From assembly GCF_001824475.1 (NCBI RefSeq), contig NZ_MHXN01000042.1, positions 1-64,000 on the forward strand: a stretch of DNA of 64,000 bases, given 5' to 3'. The notes beneath the pieces were generated by a model. It was not told where the DNA came from. It saw only the letters and a program-made list of their open reading frames with translations, and did not search any database. The stretch is from Phenylobacterium sp. RIFCSPHIGHO2_01_FULL_69_31 (GTDB lineage: Bacteria; Pseudomonadota; Alphaproteobacteria; Caulobacterales; Caulobacteraceae). Below, one piece after another: positions 25,267 to 35,789 of the stretch. Position numbers and translations under genes: made by a program. Position 1 is the first letter of the stretch, and every line of letters starts with the position of its first letter.

Positions 25267-26916
25267 TCAGCGCCCACCGCTCGAGCTAGCCAGGGCCTGC
25301 TGGGCGTCGCCCTGGATAACCGCTAGGTGATGCGGATCGACGAAACTCTCCGCATAAATCTTGTTGAGGGGCTCGGTCCCTGACGGGCGGGCGGCGAACC
25401 ACCCGCTCTTGGCCTTAACCTTCACGCCGCCGAACGGCTCGCCGCGGGGGCTGGCGATCTCTACCGACAACACGGGCTCGCCGCCGAGCTCAGCAAGTTG
25501 CAGATCCTGCGGTCTGAGGCCCCGCAGCCAGGCTTTTTGCTGCGGTGTGGCTGGGGCATCTAGACGTTCATAGTAGGAGGGCCCGATTGCGTCGGCCACC
25601 GACGTGTAGACCATGCTGGGGTCCTGGCCGGTTCGCGCAAGGATTTCAGCGGCCAGAAGCCCGAGGCTGAAACCGTCCTTCTCCGTGGTCCAAAGCGACC
25701 CGTCGAGCCTTCGGAACACCGCGCCCGCACTCTCCTCGCCCGCGAAGCCCAGGGCGCCGTCGGAAAGTCCATCGACGAACCAGCGAAATCCCACCGGCGT
25801 CTCAACCAGCGGCCGCCGGAGTCTGGCGGCAAGCCTGTCGATGAGGGCGCTTGTGACCATGGTCTTGCCGATCGCTAGCCCCCCAGGCCAAGTGGGACGG
25901 TGTTCAAACAGGTAGGCGACCGCTGCGGCCAAGTAACGGTTCGGCTCCATCAGACCACCCGAAGGCGTCACCACACCGTGCCGGTCGGCGTCCGGGTCGT
26001 TGCCGAACGCAATGTCGAAGCGCGCCCGCAGGTCGACCAGCCGGGCCATCGCATAGGGCGAGGAGCAATCCATACGAGTCTCGCCGTCATGGTCAGCGGT
26101 CATGAAGGCGAACCGCGGATCCACGACTTCGCTGACGACGGAGCCCTGCAGCCCGTAAGTCTCCAGGACCAGAGGCCAGTACTCGGCGCTGGCCCCGCCC
26201 AAGGGATCGATCCCAATACGCACCCCAGCGGCGCGGATCGCTCCAAGGTCCACCACCTGAGGCAACTCGGCGATGAAGGCAGTCCGATAGTCGTAACGCG
26301 CCGCACGCGAAGACCGAGCCGCGCGGGCATAAGGAACGCGCGGAACGTCCCGCAACGCCGTAGGAAGGGCAGCGTTGGCGAGCCGCTCGATCGCCTCGGT
26401 GATCCGGGGTTCGGCTGGCCCGCCGTGCGGCGGATTGTACTTCAAGCCGCCATCCTGGGGCGGATTGTGAGACGGCGTGAGAATGATCCCGTCCGCCAGC
26501 CCTGAGGTGCGCCCCCTATTGTAGTGCAGGATGGCGTGCGACACCGCAGGCGTCGGCGTGTAGCCGTCCCGGGTGTCGAGCATCACCGTAACGCCGGCGG
26601 CGACGAAGACCTCAACGGCCGTCCTGAGCGCGGGCTTCGAGAGCGCGTGGGTGTCGCCGGCCAGGAACAGCGGTCCACGGACGCTCGCGGCTTTGCGGTG
26701 ACGACAGACGGCGGCGCAGATCGCCACGACATGCGCCTCATTGAAGGTCCCAGCGAGCGCCGAGCCGCGATGGCCGGAGGTCCCGAAGGCGACGCCTTGG
26801 GACGGATCTGTCGGGTCGGGGCGGACCGCCGTGTAGGCGTCGATGAGCTTGGAGACATCGATCAGATCCGCCTTCGCGACGGGGCGTCCTGCCCGGGAAT
26901 CCACGCTACGGGTCAA
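25267..26916 (-). CDS. pgm: Alpha-D-glucose phosphoglucomutase
   Basis: The protein is 549 residues, normal for the Pgm family. The active-site phosphoserine is in ILTPSHNPPQDGG, the metal loop is FGNDPDADRHG, and the sugar-binding loop is FAGEESAGA; GTSGHRGSA lies near the N-terminus. It interconverts glucose 1-phosphate and glucose 6-phosphate. The TTG start at 26916 gives a four-base overlap (TTGA) with the glucan synthase stop; a GTG four codons later is an alternative. Coupling to glucan synthase suggests supply of, or recycling toward, UDP-glucose. Confidence 0.93.
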   Translation of the reverse strand: MTRSVDSRAGRPVAKADLIDVSKLIDAYTAVRPDPTDPSQGVAFGTSGHRGSALAGTFNEAHVVAICAAVCRHRKAASVRGPLFLAGDTHALSKPALRTAVEVFVAAGVTVMLDTRDGYTPTPAVSHAILHYNRGRTSGLADGIILTPSHNPPQDGGLKYNPPHGGPAEPRITEAIERLANAALPTALRDVPRVPYARAARSSRAARYDYRTAFIAELPQVVDLGAIRAAGVRIGIDPLGGASAEYWPLVLETYGLQGSVVSEVVDPRFAFMTADHDGETRMDCSSPYAMARLVDLRARFDIAFGNDPDADRHGVVTPSGGLMEPNRYLAAAVAYLFEHRPTWPGGLAIGKTMVTSALIDRLAARLRRPLVETPVGFRWFVDGLSDGALGFAGEESAGAVFRRLDGSLWTTEKDGFSLGLLAAEILARTGQDPSMVYTSVADAIGPSYYERLDAPATPQQKAWLRGLRPQDLQLAELGGEPVLSVEIASPRGEPFGGVKVKAKSGWFAARPSGTEPLNKIYAESFVDPHHLAVIQGDAQQALASSSGGR

Positions 26917-29900
26917 GCCGCACCAGCCTTCGGGTCAACGGCGCCCAGCCGGACGCGCAGACGCCGGACGCCGTCCGCTGAGCTGAGGGGTATGCGCAAC
27001 GGTCGCTCGCGCAGCCGAACGCCGTCCAGCACGGCTTCGGCGACGCCCCGGCAGACGCCGTCGGGGTTCTCCACCTCTATCTCGTAACGGGCGGCGCCAA
27101 ACCGGTAGACGAGCTTGAAGCCTGGCCAGTGTCGCGGGATGCACGGATCGAGCAGCAGGGCGTCGCCATGGCGCCGCAGGCCGAGAAGCGACTCTAGTCC
27201 CGCGCGGTACATCCAGCCGGCGGCGCCTGTGTACCAGGTCCAACCGCCCCGCCCGAGGTGTGCCGGGTGCGAATAGATGTCGGCAGCGACCACGTAGGGC
27301 TCAACCTTGTACCGCTGGGCCTCAGATGGCGTGCGGCTATGATTGATCGGGTTGAGCATGGCGAGCAGGCTTGCGGTCCTGTCACCGTCCCCCACCGCTG
27401 CGAAGGCCGTCGCCGTCCAGACCGCGGCGTGAGTGTATTGGCCGCCGTTCTCTCGCACGCCGACCGGGTAGCCCTTGATATAACCGGGGTCCTTCGGACC
27501 CTTGTCGAAGGGCGGCGTGAACAACAGAGCTAGGCCGGCGTCGGCGTCGATCAACTCACGTTCAACCGCGGCCAACGCCTGCCGCGCGCGCTTCGGCTCC
27601 GCCGCCCCGGAGAGCACGGCCCACGATTGCGCAATGGCGTCGATGCGGCACTCGTCGCTGTTGGGAGAGCCCAGCGGCGAGCCGTCATCGTACCAGCCGC
27701 GAAGGTACCAGTCGCCGCCCCACGCGCTCCGCTCGAGCGCAGCCTTTATGCCCTCGGCGTGGGCAGCCCAGCGCTCTTCGTGCACCGCCTGCCCGCGAGC
27801 CGCCGCGAGCGGCGCGAAATCCGTCAAGGTGCGATGGAGAAACCAGCCCAACCACACGCTCTCGCCTCGGCCGTGCTGGCCGACGCGGTTCATGCCGTCG
27901 TTCCAGTCGCCGCCGCCGATCAACGGCGCGCCATGGCCCCCCACCTGCAGGCTGGCGTCTAACGCCCGCGCGCAGTGTTCGAAGAGGCTGACGCTCTCGC
28001 CGGTTCCGGGATGGAAGAACGCCTCGGCCGCCGTCGGCTCAAGGGCGTGGCCTTCCAGGAACGGGATCGGCTCGTCGAGCACCGTGCGGTCGCCGGTCGC
28101 GACGACATAATGCGCGACCGCGTAGGCGAGCCACACCCGGTCGTCGGAAAAGCGGGTGCGGACCCCCTGGCCAGAGTGGGGCAGCCACCAATGCTGCACG
28201 TCGCCTTCGGGGAACTGGCGCGCCGCCGCCCTGAGCAAGTGCTCGCGGGCGGTTTCGGGTGACGCATGCACCAGCGCCATCACGTCCTGCAGCTGATCGC
28301 GGAAGCCATAGGCGCCGCTCGCCTGATAGAACCCGGCCCTCGCCCATAAGCGGGACGCGACGGTCTGGTAGAGCAGCCAGCCATTGAGCATCAGGTCCAG
28401 GGCGGGGTCGGGGGTTTGCACCTGTACGGCCCCTAGGAGACGCTCCCAATAGGCGTCTACTTCCGCCAGAACTTCATCCAAATCAGCCTGACGGTAACGC
28501 GCGATCAGCTCGCGGGCGGAGCCGGCGTCATCGCCCTCCCCGATGAAGAAGACCAGCTCGCCCGTCTCCCCGGGCGCGAGCGCCAGGGGCGCATCCATGG
28601 CCCCACAGGGGTCGAGCGCGGCCCCTGTTCGGCCGGAGAGCGCCTCGCCCGCCAGACCCGCTGGCCGACGCAGGCTGCCGTTGCGGCCGATGAATTCCCG
28701 GCGATCGCCCGTCCAGCTCGTCTGGCGGCCACAGGCGTCCAGAAACGCCACCCGCTCCCCAAAGCTGGGATTCCAACGGTTCTGGGCCATCAGGCCCCCG
28801 CTCGCTTCATCGACGTGCGTGACCGTGAAGGGCGCTATCGCGCCCCGGCTTTTGCCGAGGACCCACTCCACATAGGCGCAGGCCGACAGCCGGCGCGGCC
28901 GGCTGGACAGATTGCGGACTTTCAGCCGCAGGATTTTCACCGGGTCTAGCAGCGGCGTATAGGCGAGGAGCTCCGTCTCGAAGTCGCCGACCGTGGCTTC
29001 AAACCGGCTGTAGCCGCGGCCGTGGCGGCAGACATAGGTCGCCTCTGGATCCCGCACCGGGTACGCGGTCGGGCTCCAGAGCTCGCCGGTTTCCATGTCG
29101 CGCAGGTACAACGCCTCGCCACCGCGATCGGCGACCGGGTCGTTCGACCACGGGGTGAGCTGGTGCTCGCGGCTATTGAGGGCCCAGGTGTATCCCGAAC
29201 CTTCCGCGGAGATCTGGAACCCGAAGCTCGGGTTGGCGACGACGTTGATCCAGGGCGCTGGCGTGGTCTGGCCAGGGCTGAGGACAACGACATACTCCCG
29301 GCCCTCGCGCGCGAAGCCGCCGATCCCGTTGTAGGCCTCCAGGTCTGGGACAGGCGATGACCGCAATGGCGTAGCGGAAACCTGCGGCGCCGCCAACGGC
29401 GGCCGCGGCCATTCCTGCCGGTCCCGGAGCCGGTCAAGCTGGTCTTCCAGCCGCCCGTGCTGCGCTGACAACACAACCCGCGAGACCGACAACAGGCGGG
29501 CCTGGAGCGCTGGCGAAACGAGGTCTCCGCGCAGCACGTACACAGCGCCCGGTACAGGGTCCTCGTCTGGCGCGCGGCGGGATTGCGTCACGCGCACCAA
29601 GGCCTCTAACGCGCCTTGCAGGTCTTGAATGTAGGAGGCCGCGTGGTCATTCAGGATCACGACATCCACCGGGAGCCGCTGCAGCTTCCAGTATTCCGCA
29701 GCGTGGAGCAGGTCGCGGGCGGTGGCGAGATGTTCGAGGTCGTCTATCCGCAATAGGATTAGGGGCAGGTCGCCTGATATGCCCAGGGCCCAGAGGTCCG
29801 GCTGCCCCCCCGCGCCTGCCGCTACCACCTCCGACGAGGGTCTGAGCGCAGGCGCCGCGTAGATCAGGTGGCCGGCCAGGCGCTGGAAGTTGTCGGCGTC

Positions 29901-32900
29901 CCGGTGGGTGACGCCGAGATGGCGCAGCTGCACCTGCGCCCGGGTCCACGCCAAGGCTGCGGCCCGTTCGCAGGCTGCGGTGTGAAGATGCTGATCCAAC
30001 ACCTCCAAGATGGCTTCGCGCGAGCCCGCGGCGAAGGTCCAGAAGGAGACCTGGGCTGTAGAGCCGGGGGCGATCCGCACGCGTCGCCGAAGCGCGAAGA
30101 TCGGATCGAGCACCGCGCCAGCCTGGCCGCTCAGCGGGCGGCCTTCGAAGACGGCGATCGGTGCGCGGACATCGCGGTTCCGGCCCAGGAAGCGCGCGCG
30201 ATCGGTCTCGAATTCCGGTTTGCCGAGGGCCTCGCCTTCGACGATCGCCAGATGGGCGGCCCAGAGCTCAGGCTCCTCCGGCGCCCGGCGTCGACGGGTC
30301 GCAAGCAAAGCGCCCCCAAGCGCCGGATGGTGTTCCGTCTCCACGAACAGCTTGGAGAACGCCGGGTGGGCGGCGTCGGCGGCGTCGGGCGCAAGGACCA
30401 GCTCACCATATGAGGTGATTTCGACTTCGCGCTCGATGGCGCCTGCATTGGTCAAGGTCACGCGTCGGAGCTCCCCGTCATCCTCCGCGGAAACCAGCAC
30501 CACGAGTTCAGTCACCAGGTCGCCATCGCGGCGCGAGTACTCCGCGCGGTCGGCGAAGAAGGTCACGCCATACTCCGACGGCTCGGCGGCGGTAGGCTGA
30601 TAGCCAGTGGACCAAACGCGCCCGCTAGCCACATCGCGCAGATAGATGAAAGCGCCCCAGTCGTCGCGCACGCTGTCTTCGCGCCAGCGCGTTAGCGACT
30701 GGCTTCGCCAGCGGCTGTAACCGCCTCCCGCAGCGGTAAGCAGCACGCTGTAGCGACCGTTCGACAAAATGTGGGTGGCGGGCCTCGCGCCGTGCGGTGT
30801 GGAGTAGTGGCGCCCGCGCGCCAGTTCCGGCGCCTGGGTCAAGTGCGGGACCGCGCGCTCGGCGGCGGCCGTCGCCGGCCGGACGTCGCGCGGCATGCGC
30901 TCGTGCAGGAGGAGCTCGGCGGCCTGAACCAGCGGATCGGCGTGGAAGCGCTCGCGTAACAGTCCGCCCAGCAACGTATTCGCCAAGGCGGTGACCGTCA
31001 TCCCCTGGTGATGGGCCATGAACGATCGCACGATAGCGACACGGGCGCCTTCCGGCACCCGCGCGGGCGTGTAGTCCAAAGCCTCATAGAAGCCGTGGCG
31101 TCCCTTTGCGCCCGCCGCGGTCAAGACGCCGAAGTTGGCGACGGCTTCGCGCGGATCGATCATCGCGGCGAGCGCTGTCGCATAGGGTGCGACGACGGCC
31201 TCCTCGTCGAGGCCTCGCTTGAGACCGAGACCCGGAATCCCGAAGTTGGAGTATTGGTAGGTGAACTCGAGATCCCGCGCATTGAACCCAGATTCCGAGA
31301 CGCCCCAGGGCCGGCCATGGCTCCGCCCGTAAGCAATTTGGCGGCGGACGACCGCCCGCAGCGACCGCTCCAGCAGACTGCCGGCCGGCGAGCGCATCAC
31401 CAACGACGGCATCAGGTACTCGAACATGGACCCCGACCAGGAAATCAGGGCCGCGCCTTCAGGCGTGGGGGTCACAGCGTGACCGAGTCTAAACCAGTGA
31501 CGCGCCGGCACGTCGCCCTTAGCGATGGCGAGGAAGCTCGCCAGCCGGGCCTCAGAGGCCAACAAATCGTAGCAGTTGGCGTCCAGCGCCCCATCGGCGA
31601 CGCGGTAGCCGATCGACAGGAGCTTGCGGTCTTGATCGAGCAGGAAGCCGTACTCCATCTCCAGCGCCAGCTGGCGCGCGGCGGCTTCCGCCGCTGCGAG
31701 ACGGCGGTCCAGCTCAGAGAATTCCAAGTCGCGGAGATGGCTGCGGAGCCCCGCCTCCACCGCGGATAGCCAATGGGCCAGCTCCGCAGCGTCCTCGCGT
31801 TCCGCCAGCAGACCCCTCAGCGGTTCGGCGAGTCCCGCCCATTCGCGCAGGACATCGTCCAAAGTTCGGGCGTCCTTTCCCTCCTCGCTTCGGCGCAAGG
31901 TCCCCGAGAGGTCCCGTAGCGCACCCTCCAGGCGCTCCCAGGTCTGATGTGCGGACACCGCAGGCGCGCAGAGCGGCGCCAATTCCTCCCTGGCGAGGTC
32001 GATGGCGTCGGACACGCCGGCCCATCGCGCCTGCGGCGGGAGCGGCTGGGCCCGCCACGCGCGGCAGCTCGCCGCGAGCGTCAGCAGGCATCCAGCCAAG
32101 TTGCCGCTGTCCACGGTGGACACATAAAGCGGCTCCAGCGCGCGGAGATCGCGCGTGTCATACCAGTTGAGCAAGTGGCCGCGGCGGCGGTCCATGCGCT
32201 GCAAGGTGGCCAGCGTGGCCTCTATACGCTCGAGGGCGTCGCCGACGCCGATCCAACCGAGATCACGCGCGCAGACGGTCGAGAGCAGGTAGAGACCAAT
32301 GTTGGTGGGAGATGTGCGGTGGGCGACGGCCGGGGGATCTTCCTGGACGTTGTCCGGCGGCAGGTGGTTGTCGGCGGCGGTGACGTAGGTTTCGAAGTAG
32401 CGCCAGGTCCGGCGCGCCGTCAGACGCAGCGCGGCCGTGTCGGCCGCGGTCAGCTCGCCCGCTTCCGGCAGGGGTTGAATTCGGCTGATCCGCTGAGCGA
32501 CCAACGGCGCGAACAGCCAGGCGAAAGAGATGCTCACCCCGAGCGGCCAAGCCTCGCCGGACCCGATCGCACTGATCGCAAGGCCTGCGCAGGCCAGGGG
32601 CAATACGCCCCACATCCGTCGATAGAAGTCTGAGACGCCCAACGGCAGGCCTGCCGCGAGCTGGGCTGCGGGCACCCATTCCAGCAGTCGACGGCGGGTG
32701 ACAAACAGGCGCCATAGCGTCCGAACGATGGCGTCGGACATGAGCCAGGCCTGGTGGGGCAGAAGCGTGACCAGCAGCAGGGCGCGGGCGGTCGCGACGC
32801 GGAGGTCCGCGCCCATGCCTCTCAGTCGGTCTCGCGTGCGTATCCCTGCAGTGCGCGGCGCAAGGTCATCGATCAGCGGCATGAGCGCCGGCGCGACGAC

Positions 32901-35423
32901 GGAGCCCAGCACGAACAGCGTCCAGACGATGGCATGGTTGCCGAGGGCGGCCCACCCCGCGAACAGCGCCGCTACGGCCGCTGGCGCGGTCAGGGTCCGT
33001 CGCAGGTTGTCGAGCATCTTCAGCCGCCCGATGACCGGGAGCGGCCCCGGCGCGAGGCATCTGCCGGCGGGTATGCGAAGAATCCAAGGCAACAACTGCC
33101 AGTCGCCGCGAGCCCAGCGATGGTGCCGAAGGCCCGCAACGTCGTAACGGGTGGGGGCGTCGTCCACCACCTCGACATCGGACACCAGACCGGTACGCGC
33201 ATAGACCCCCTCGAACAGGTCATGGCTCAACATCGTTGATTCCGGTACGCGCCCGCAAAGCGCCGCCTCGAAGGCGTCTACGTCGTAGATCCCCTTGCCC
33301 CCGTAGGAGCCTTCGCCGAACAGGTCCTGATAGACGTCGCTTACCGCGGCGGCATAGGGGTCGATCCCGCTCGCTCCCGAAAACAGCCGGTGGAACAGCG
33401 AGCCGCTATGCCCCACCGGCAGCGCCGGCGAAACCCGCGGCTGCAGGATTCCGTAGCCTTCCACCACCCGCTGCTGTCCCGCATCGAGGCGTGGGCGGTT
33501 GAGAGGATGGGCCATCTTGCCGATCAGGCGGCGCACCGTGTCATGGGGCAGGCGCGTGTCGGCATCCAGTGTAATGACGTACCGCACACCCTCCGGGACG
33601 GTGATTGGCGCCTCGGGCGCGGTGACGAACGTCGTGTCCTGCGCCCCGCGCAGCAGGCGGTTCAACTCGTGGAGCTTGCCGCGTTTGCGCTCCCATCCGA
33701 TCCAGCGGCCTTCACTGTCGTTCCATACCCGCCGGCGGTGCAGCAGCAGGAAACGGTCTCCCCCAGGCGCTGGGCCATACTTCTGGTTCAGGCTCGCGAT
33801 CCCATCGGCCGCCAGGGCAAGGAGTTCGGCATCGACCGACTGGCTCTCGCGTTCCGCGTCTACCCAGTCCGACAGGAGTGCGTAGTGGACGTCGCCTTCG
33901 ACACTGGCGAGATAGTGGATCTCCAAGCCCTCGACCTGCGCCCGGATCGCCTCCGGGCTGGTGAGCATCATCGGCACCGCCACGAGAGTGCGATGCTCGG
34001 CGGGGACTCCGCCCGCGAGCTCGAGCGCTGGGAGAGCGTCTGCTCGAACGCTATGGGTAACGACCGCGTTGACGAGGGCGACGGCGAGCTCCAAGGCCGG
34101 CACCGCTCCGAGCACCGCCAAAGCGCCCAGCCAGATGCCGCCCAGGCCCAGGTCTCGCACATGCAGGAGCGGCAATAGGAGGGCAAACGTCGCCACGAAG
34201 ATGATCGCTGCGGCATAGCCGCCGGTTCCGAGGCGCTGGAAAGCCCGGGTCAGGAACTCGCGCGGCCGCGGTCTAAATCCCAGCGCCACTTCGAAGCGGG
34301 GTCGTTCCGACCCGATCAGGTGACAGCCGACGTGGCAGCTCGCCACCTCGCCAGCACAGGCCTCAGCGCGTGCGATAGCGGCCCAAGTGACCTCCATCTC
34401 GCTCTTACCGCTGCCTCGCGAAAGGGCCTCGATTGCGGTGCGGTAAAGATTGCGCGTCGCGAAATCCATCTCCCCGAAATCGCCTGCCCCTGTAAGCGCC
34501 GCATCGATGAGGCTCATCCGTTCGACCAGGTCCAGCCAGTCCACTTCCGAGATGCGCCGCAGGCTCGTGACGATGTTGCGGACGGTGCCGGCGGCGGCGA
34601 CCTGCCGATCGTGCTCCCCACGAACGACGGCGTCAGCTGTAACGCCGTGCTCTGCGAGCTGCTCGTCCAGCCAGCCCAACACGGGTGCGATCCTCGCGTC
34701 CTGATCGCGCAGCCGATGCACCAGCTGCATCGTGAAGGCGTCCGGGCGCTGCCGACCTTCCCAGCCCTGCAGTATGGCGGCAGCGGGTTCGGGGTCGCGT
34801 CCGTAGGCGCCGAGCAGGCGGTCCGCCAGGTGGTCGGCGGTGATGCGGGCCTCGCGACTGTCCAAGATTTGGTCGGCGAGGCGCCGTAGATTCTCCACCA
34901 GAATGAGGCGCAGGGTGATGGCCACCGCCCAAAGCTCGCCGATGGTGAGCGGGTGGACGCTCTGGTACGCATGAACGTAGCGCTGCAGCATCTCCACGTC
35001 GAAGCGGCTGTCGGTGTGGGCGACGAACGCCCAGACAAGCCCAAACACCCGCGGGTAGCCCGCGAAGGGCCCAGAGATCAGCTTCGGAAGCTGCCGGTAG
35101 TAGCCGGGCGGCAAGTCCCGACGGATTTCGCGGATCTGCTCCTCGACCACATGGAAGTTATCGAGTAGCCATTGCGCCGCGGGCGTTGCGCCGTCGTCGC
35201 CCCCACCCGAACGTTGCAGCACCTTGAAGGCTTCGATGAGCCGGCGCTGGTTGGCCAGCAACCGGCCAGTGAGACTGCGACCAGCCTTGGGGCAGCGTTC
35301 GACGGGCTGAGCCAGGGCGAGGCTCTTGGCGTGCGCCTCAAGCCGCTCGATGCTGAACAGTTCGGCGCGGATCGGCGTCTGGTCCGACCACAGGCCGCCA
35401 GCCGGGAACAGGCCTAGCGACAT
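26913..35423 (-). CDS. ndvB: Cyclic beta-1,2-glucan synthase (NdvB/ChvB family)
   Basis: The protein is about 2836 residues, the expected giant size. In order: an N-terminal helical region; a glycosyltransferase family 84 core with membrane helices (ITLDADTRLP, and the GFNARDLEFTYQYSNFG region further on); then two C-terminal repeats with a glycoside phosphorylase (GH94-like) module that trims chain length (GYGFRDQLQD-like ASGAYGFRDQLQDVMAL, LIGGGDWNDGMNRVG). It makes periplasmic cyclic glucans from UDP-glucose at the inner membrane. I use the ATG at 35423; an ATG at 35519 lies almost at the transcription start predicted from the ECF promoter and would need leaderless translation. Confidence 0.93.
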   Translation of the reverse strand: MSLGLFPAGGLWSDQTPIRAELFSIERLEAHAKSLALAQPVERCPKAGRSLTGRLLANQRRLIEAFKVLQRSGGGDDGATPAAQWLLDNFHVVEEQIREIRRDLPPGYYRQLPKLISGPFAGYPRVFGLVWAFVAHTDSRFDVEMLQRYVHAYQSVHPLTIGELWAVAITLRLILVENLRRLADQILDSREARITADHLADRLLGAYGRDPEPAAAILQGWEGRQRPDAFTMQLVHRLRDQDARIAPVLGWLDEQLAEHGVTADAVVRGEHDRQVAAAGTVRNIVTSLRRISEVDWLDLVERMSLIDAALTGAGDFGEMDFATRNLYRTAIEALSRGSGKSEMEVTWAAIARAEACAGEVASCHVGCHLIGSERPRFEVALGFRPRPREFLTRAFQRLGTGGYAAAIIFVATFALLLPLLHVRDLGLGGIWLGALAVLGAVPALELAVALVNAVVTHSVRADALPALELAGGVPAEHRTLVAVPMMLTSPEAIRAQVEGLEIHYLASVEGDVHYALLSDWVDAERESQSVDAELLALAADGIASLNQKYGPAPGGDRFLLLHRRRVWNDSEGRWIGWERKRGKLHELNRLLRGAQDTTFVTAPEAPITVPEGVRYVITLDADTRLPHDTVRRLIGKMAHPLNRPRLDAGQQRVVEGYGILQPRVSPALPVGHSGSLFHRLFSGASGIDPYAAAVSDVYQDLFGEGSYGGKGIYDVDAFEAALCGRVPESTMLSHDLFEGVYARTGLVSDVEVVDDAPTRYDVAGLRHHRWARGDWQLLPWILRIPAGRCLAPGPLPVIGRLKMLDNLRRTLTAPAAVAALFAGWAALGNHAIVWTLFVLGSVVAPALMPLIDDLAPRTAGIRTRDRLRGMGADLRVATARALLLVTLLPHQAWLMSDAIVRTLWRLFVTRRRLLEWVPAAQLAAGLPLGVSDFYRRMWGVLPLACAGLAISAIGSGEAWPLGVSISFAWLFAPLVAQRISRIQPLPEAGELTAADTAALRLTARRTWRYFETYVTAADNHLPPDNVQEDPPAVAHRTSPTNIGLYLLSTVCARDLGWIGVGDALERIEATLATLQRMDRRRGHLLNWYDTRDLRALEPLYVSTVDSGNLAGCLLTLAASCRAWRAQPLPPQARWAGVSDAIDLAREELAPLCAPAVSAHQTWERLEGALRDLSGTLRRSEEGKDARTLDDVLREWAGLAEPLRGLLAEREDAAELAHWLSAVEAGLRSHLRDLEFSELDRRLAAAEAAARQLALEMEYGFLLDQDRKLLSIGYRVADGALDANCYDLLASEARLASFLAIAKGDVPARHWFRLGHAVTPTPEGAALISWSGSMFEYLMPSLVMRSPAGSLLERSLRAVVRRQIAYGRSHGRPWGVSESGFNARDLEFTYQYSNFGIPGLGLKRGLDEEAVVAPYATALAAMIDPREAVANFGVLTAAGAKGRHGFYEALDYTPARVPEGARVAIVRSFMAHHQGMTVTALANTLLGGLLRERFHADPLVQAAELLLHERMPRDVRPATAAAERAVPHLTQAPELARGRHYSTPHGARPATHILSNGRYSVLLTAAGGGYSRWRSQSLTRWREDSVRDDWGAFIYLRDVASGRVWSTGYQPTAAEPSEYGVTFFADRAEYSRRDGDLVTELVVLVSAEDDGELRRVTLTNAGAIEREVEITSYGELVLAPDAADAAHPAFSKLFVETEHHPALGGALLATRRRRAPEEPELWAAHLAIVEGEALGKPEFETDRARFLGRNRDVRAPIAVFEGRPLSGQAGAVLDPIFALRRRVRIAPGSTAQVSFWTFAAGSREAILEVLDQHLHTAACERAAALAWTRAQVQLRHLGVTHRDADNFQRLAGHLIYAAPALRPSSEVVAAGAGGQPDLWALGISGDLPLILLRIDDLEHLATARDLLHAAEYWKLQRLPVDVVILNDHAASYIQDLQGALEALVRVTQSRRAPDEDPVPGAVYVLRGDLVSPALQARLLSVSRVVLSAQHGRLEDQLDRLRDRQEWPRPPLAAPQVSATPLRSSPVPDLEAYNGIGGFAREGREYVVVLSPGQTTPAPWINVVANPSFGFQISAEGSGYTWALNSREHQLTPWSNDPVADRGGEALYLRDMETGELWSPTAYPVRDPEATYVCRHGRGYSRFEATVGDFETELLAYTPLLDPVKILRLKVRNLSSRPRRLSACAYVEWVLGKSRGAIAPFTVTHVDEASGGLMAQNRWNPSFGERVAFLDACGRQTSWTGDRREFIGRNGSLRRPAGLAGEALSGRTGAALDPCGAMDAPLALAPGETGELVFFIGEGDDAGSARELIARYRQADLDEVLAEVDAYWERLLGAVQVQTPDPALDLMLNGWLLYQTVASRLWARAGFYQASGAYGFRDQLQDVMALVHASPETAREHLLRAAARQFPEGDVQHWWLPHSGQGVRTRFSDDRVWLAYAVAHYVVATGDRTVLDEPIPFLEGHALEPTAAEAFFHPGTGESVSLFEHCARALDASLQVGGHGAPLIGGGDWNDGMNRVGQHGRGESVWLGWFLHRTLTDFAPLAAARGQAVHEERWAAHAEGIKAALERSAWGGDWYLRGWYDDGSPLGSPNSDECRIDAIAQSWAVLSGAAEPKRARQALAAVERELIDADAGLALLFTPPFDKGPKDPGYIKGYPVGVRENGGQYTHAAVWTATAFAAVGDGDRTASLLAMLNPINHSRTPSEAQRYKVEPYVVAADIYSHPAHLGRGGWTWYTGAAGWMYRAGLESLLGLRRHGDALLLDPCIPRHWPGFKLVYRFGAARYEIEVENPDGVCRGVAEAVLDGVRLRERPLRIPLSSADGVRRLRVRLGAVDPKAGAA

Positions 35424-35527
35424 GGCGGATGCGCCTCGGCTCGCAAGGCCAGAGAGGAATCCACCAGATCGACGCGGGTCGTCGCCGACACCTGTGTGTT
35501 GTCCGGAGCCGCTGTTCATCCGCCACC

Positions 35528-35554
35528 AGACGCATTCGCACCGCCGCCATTACA
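35528..35554 (-). promoter_or_regulatory. ECF-type promoter of ndvB-pgm
   Basis: On the minus strand TGTAAT (35554-35549), 16 bases, CGTCT (35532-35528). Transcription should begin near 35520, favouring the downstream start codon at 35423. Confidence 0.65.
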
Positions 35555-35721
35555 GCGACGCTGCCGTTGGAGCGGGTGATTACGCTGGGTGCTGAAGAGA
35601 AGATTGAGCGCGGGGTCAAATCCTTGCTGTAGCGCTGCAACCCTTTCACGCACCCTGCAGTGAACTCGGCGCCGGACTAGCGCTACAGGGGGGGCTCCAA
35701 ACTTCGCAGAACCCCCTTGTC

Positions 35722-35748
35722 TGTAAGCTTCAGCCGACCCTGGCGTCT
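35722..35748 (+). promoter_or_regulatory. ECF-type promoter of the DUF5676 gene
   Basis: TGTAAG (35722-35727), 16 bases, CGTCT (35744-35748), about 41 bases before the start codon at 35790. Confidence 0.65.
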
Positions 35749-35789
35749 TGTTTCAAGGACGGCCCGAGCGGGCCATTGGAGGAGACGCG

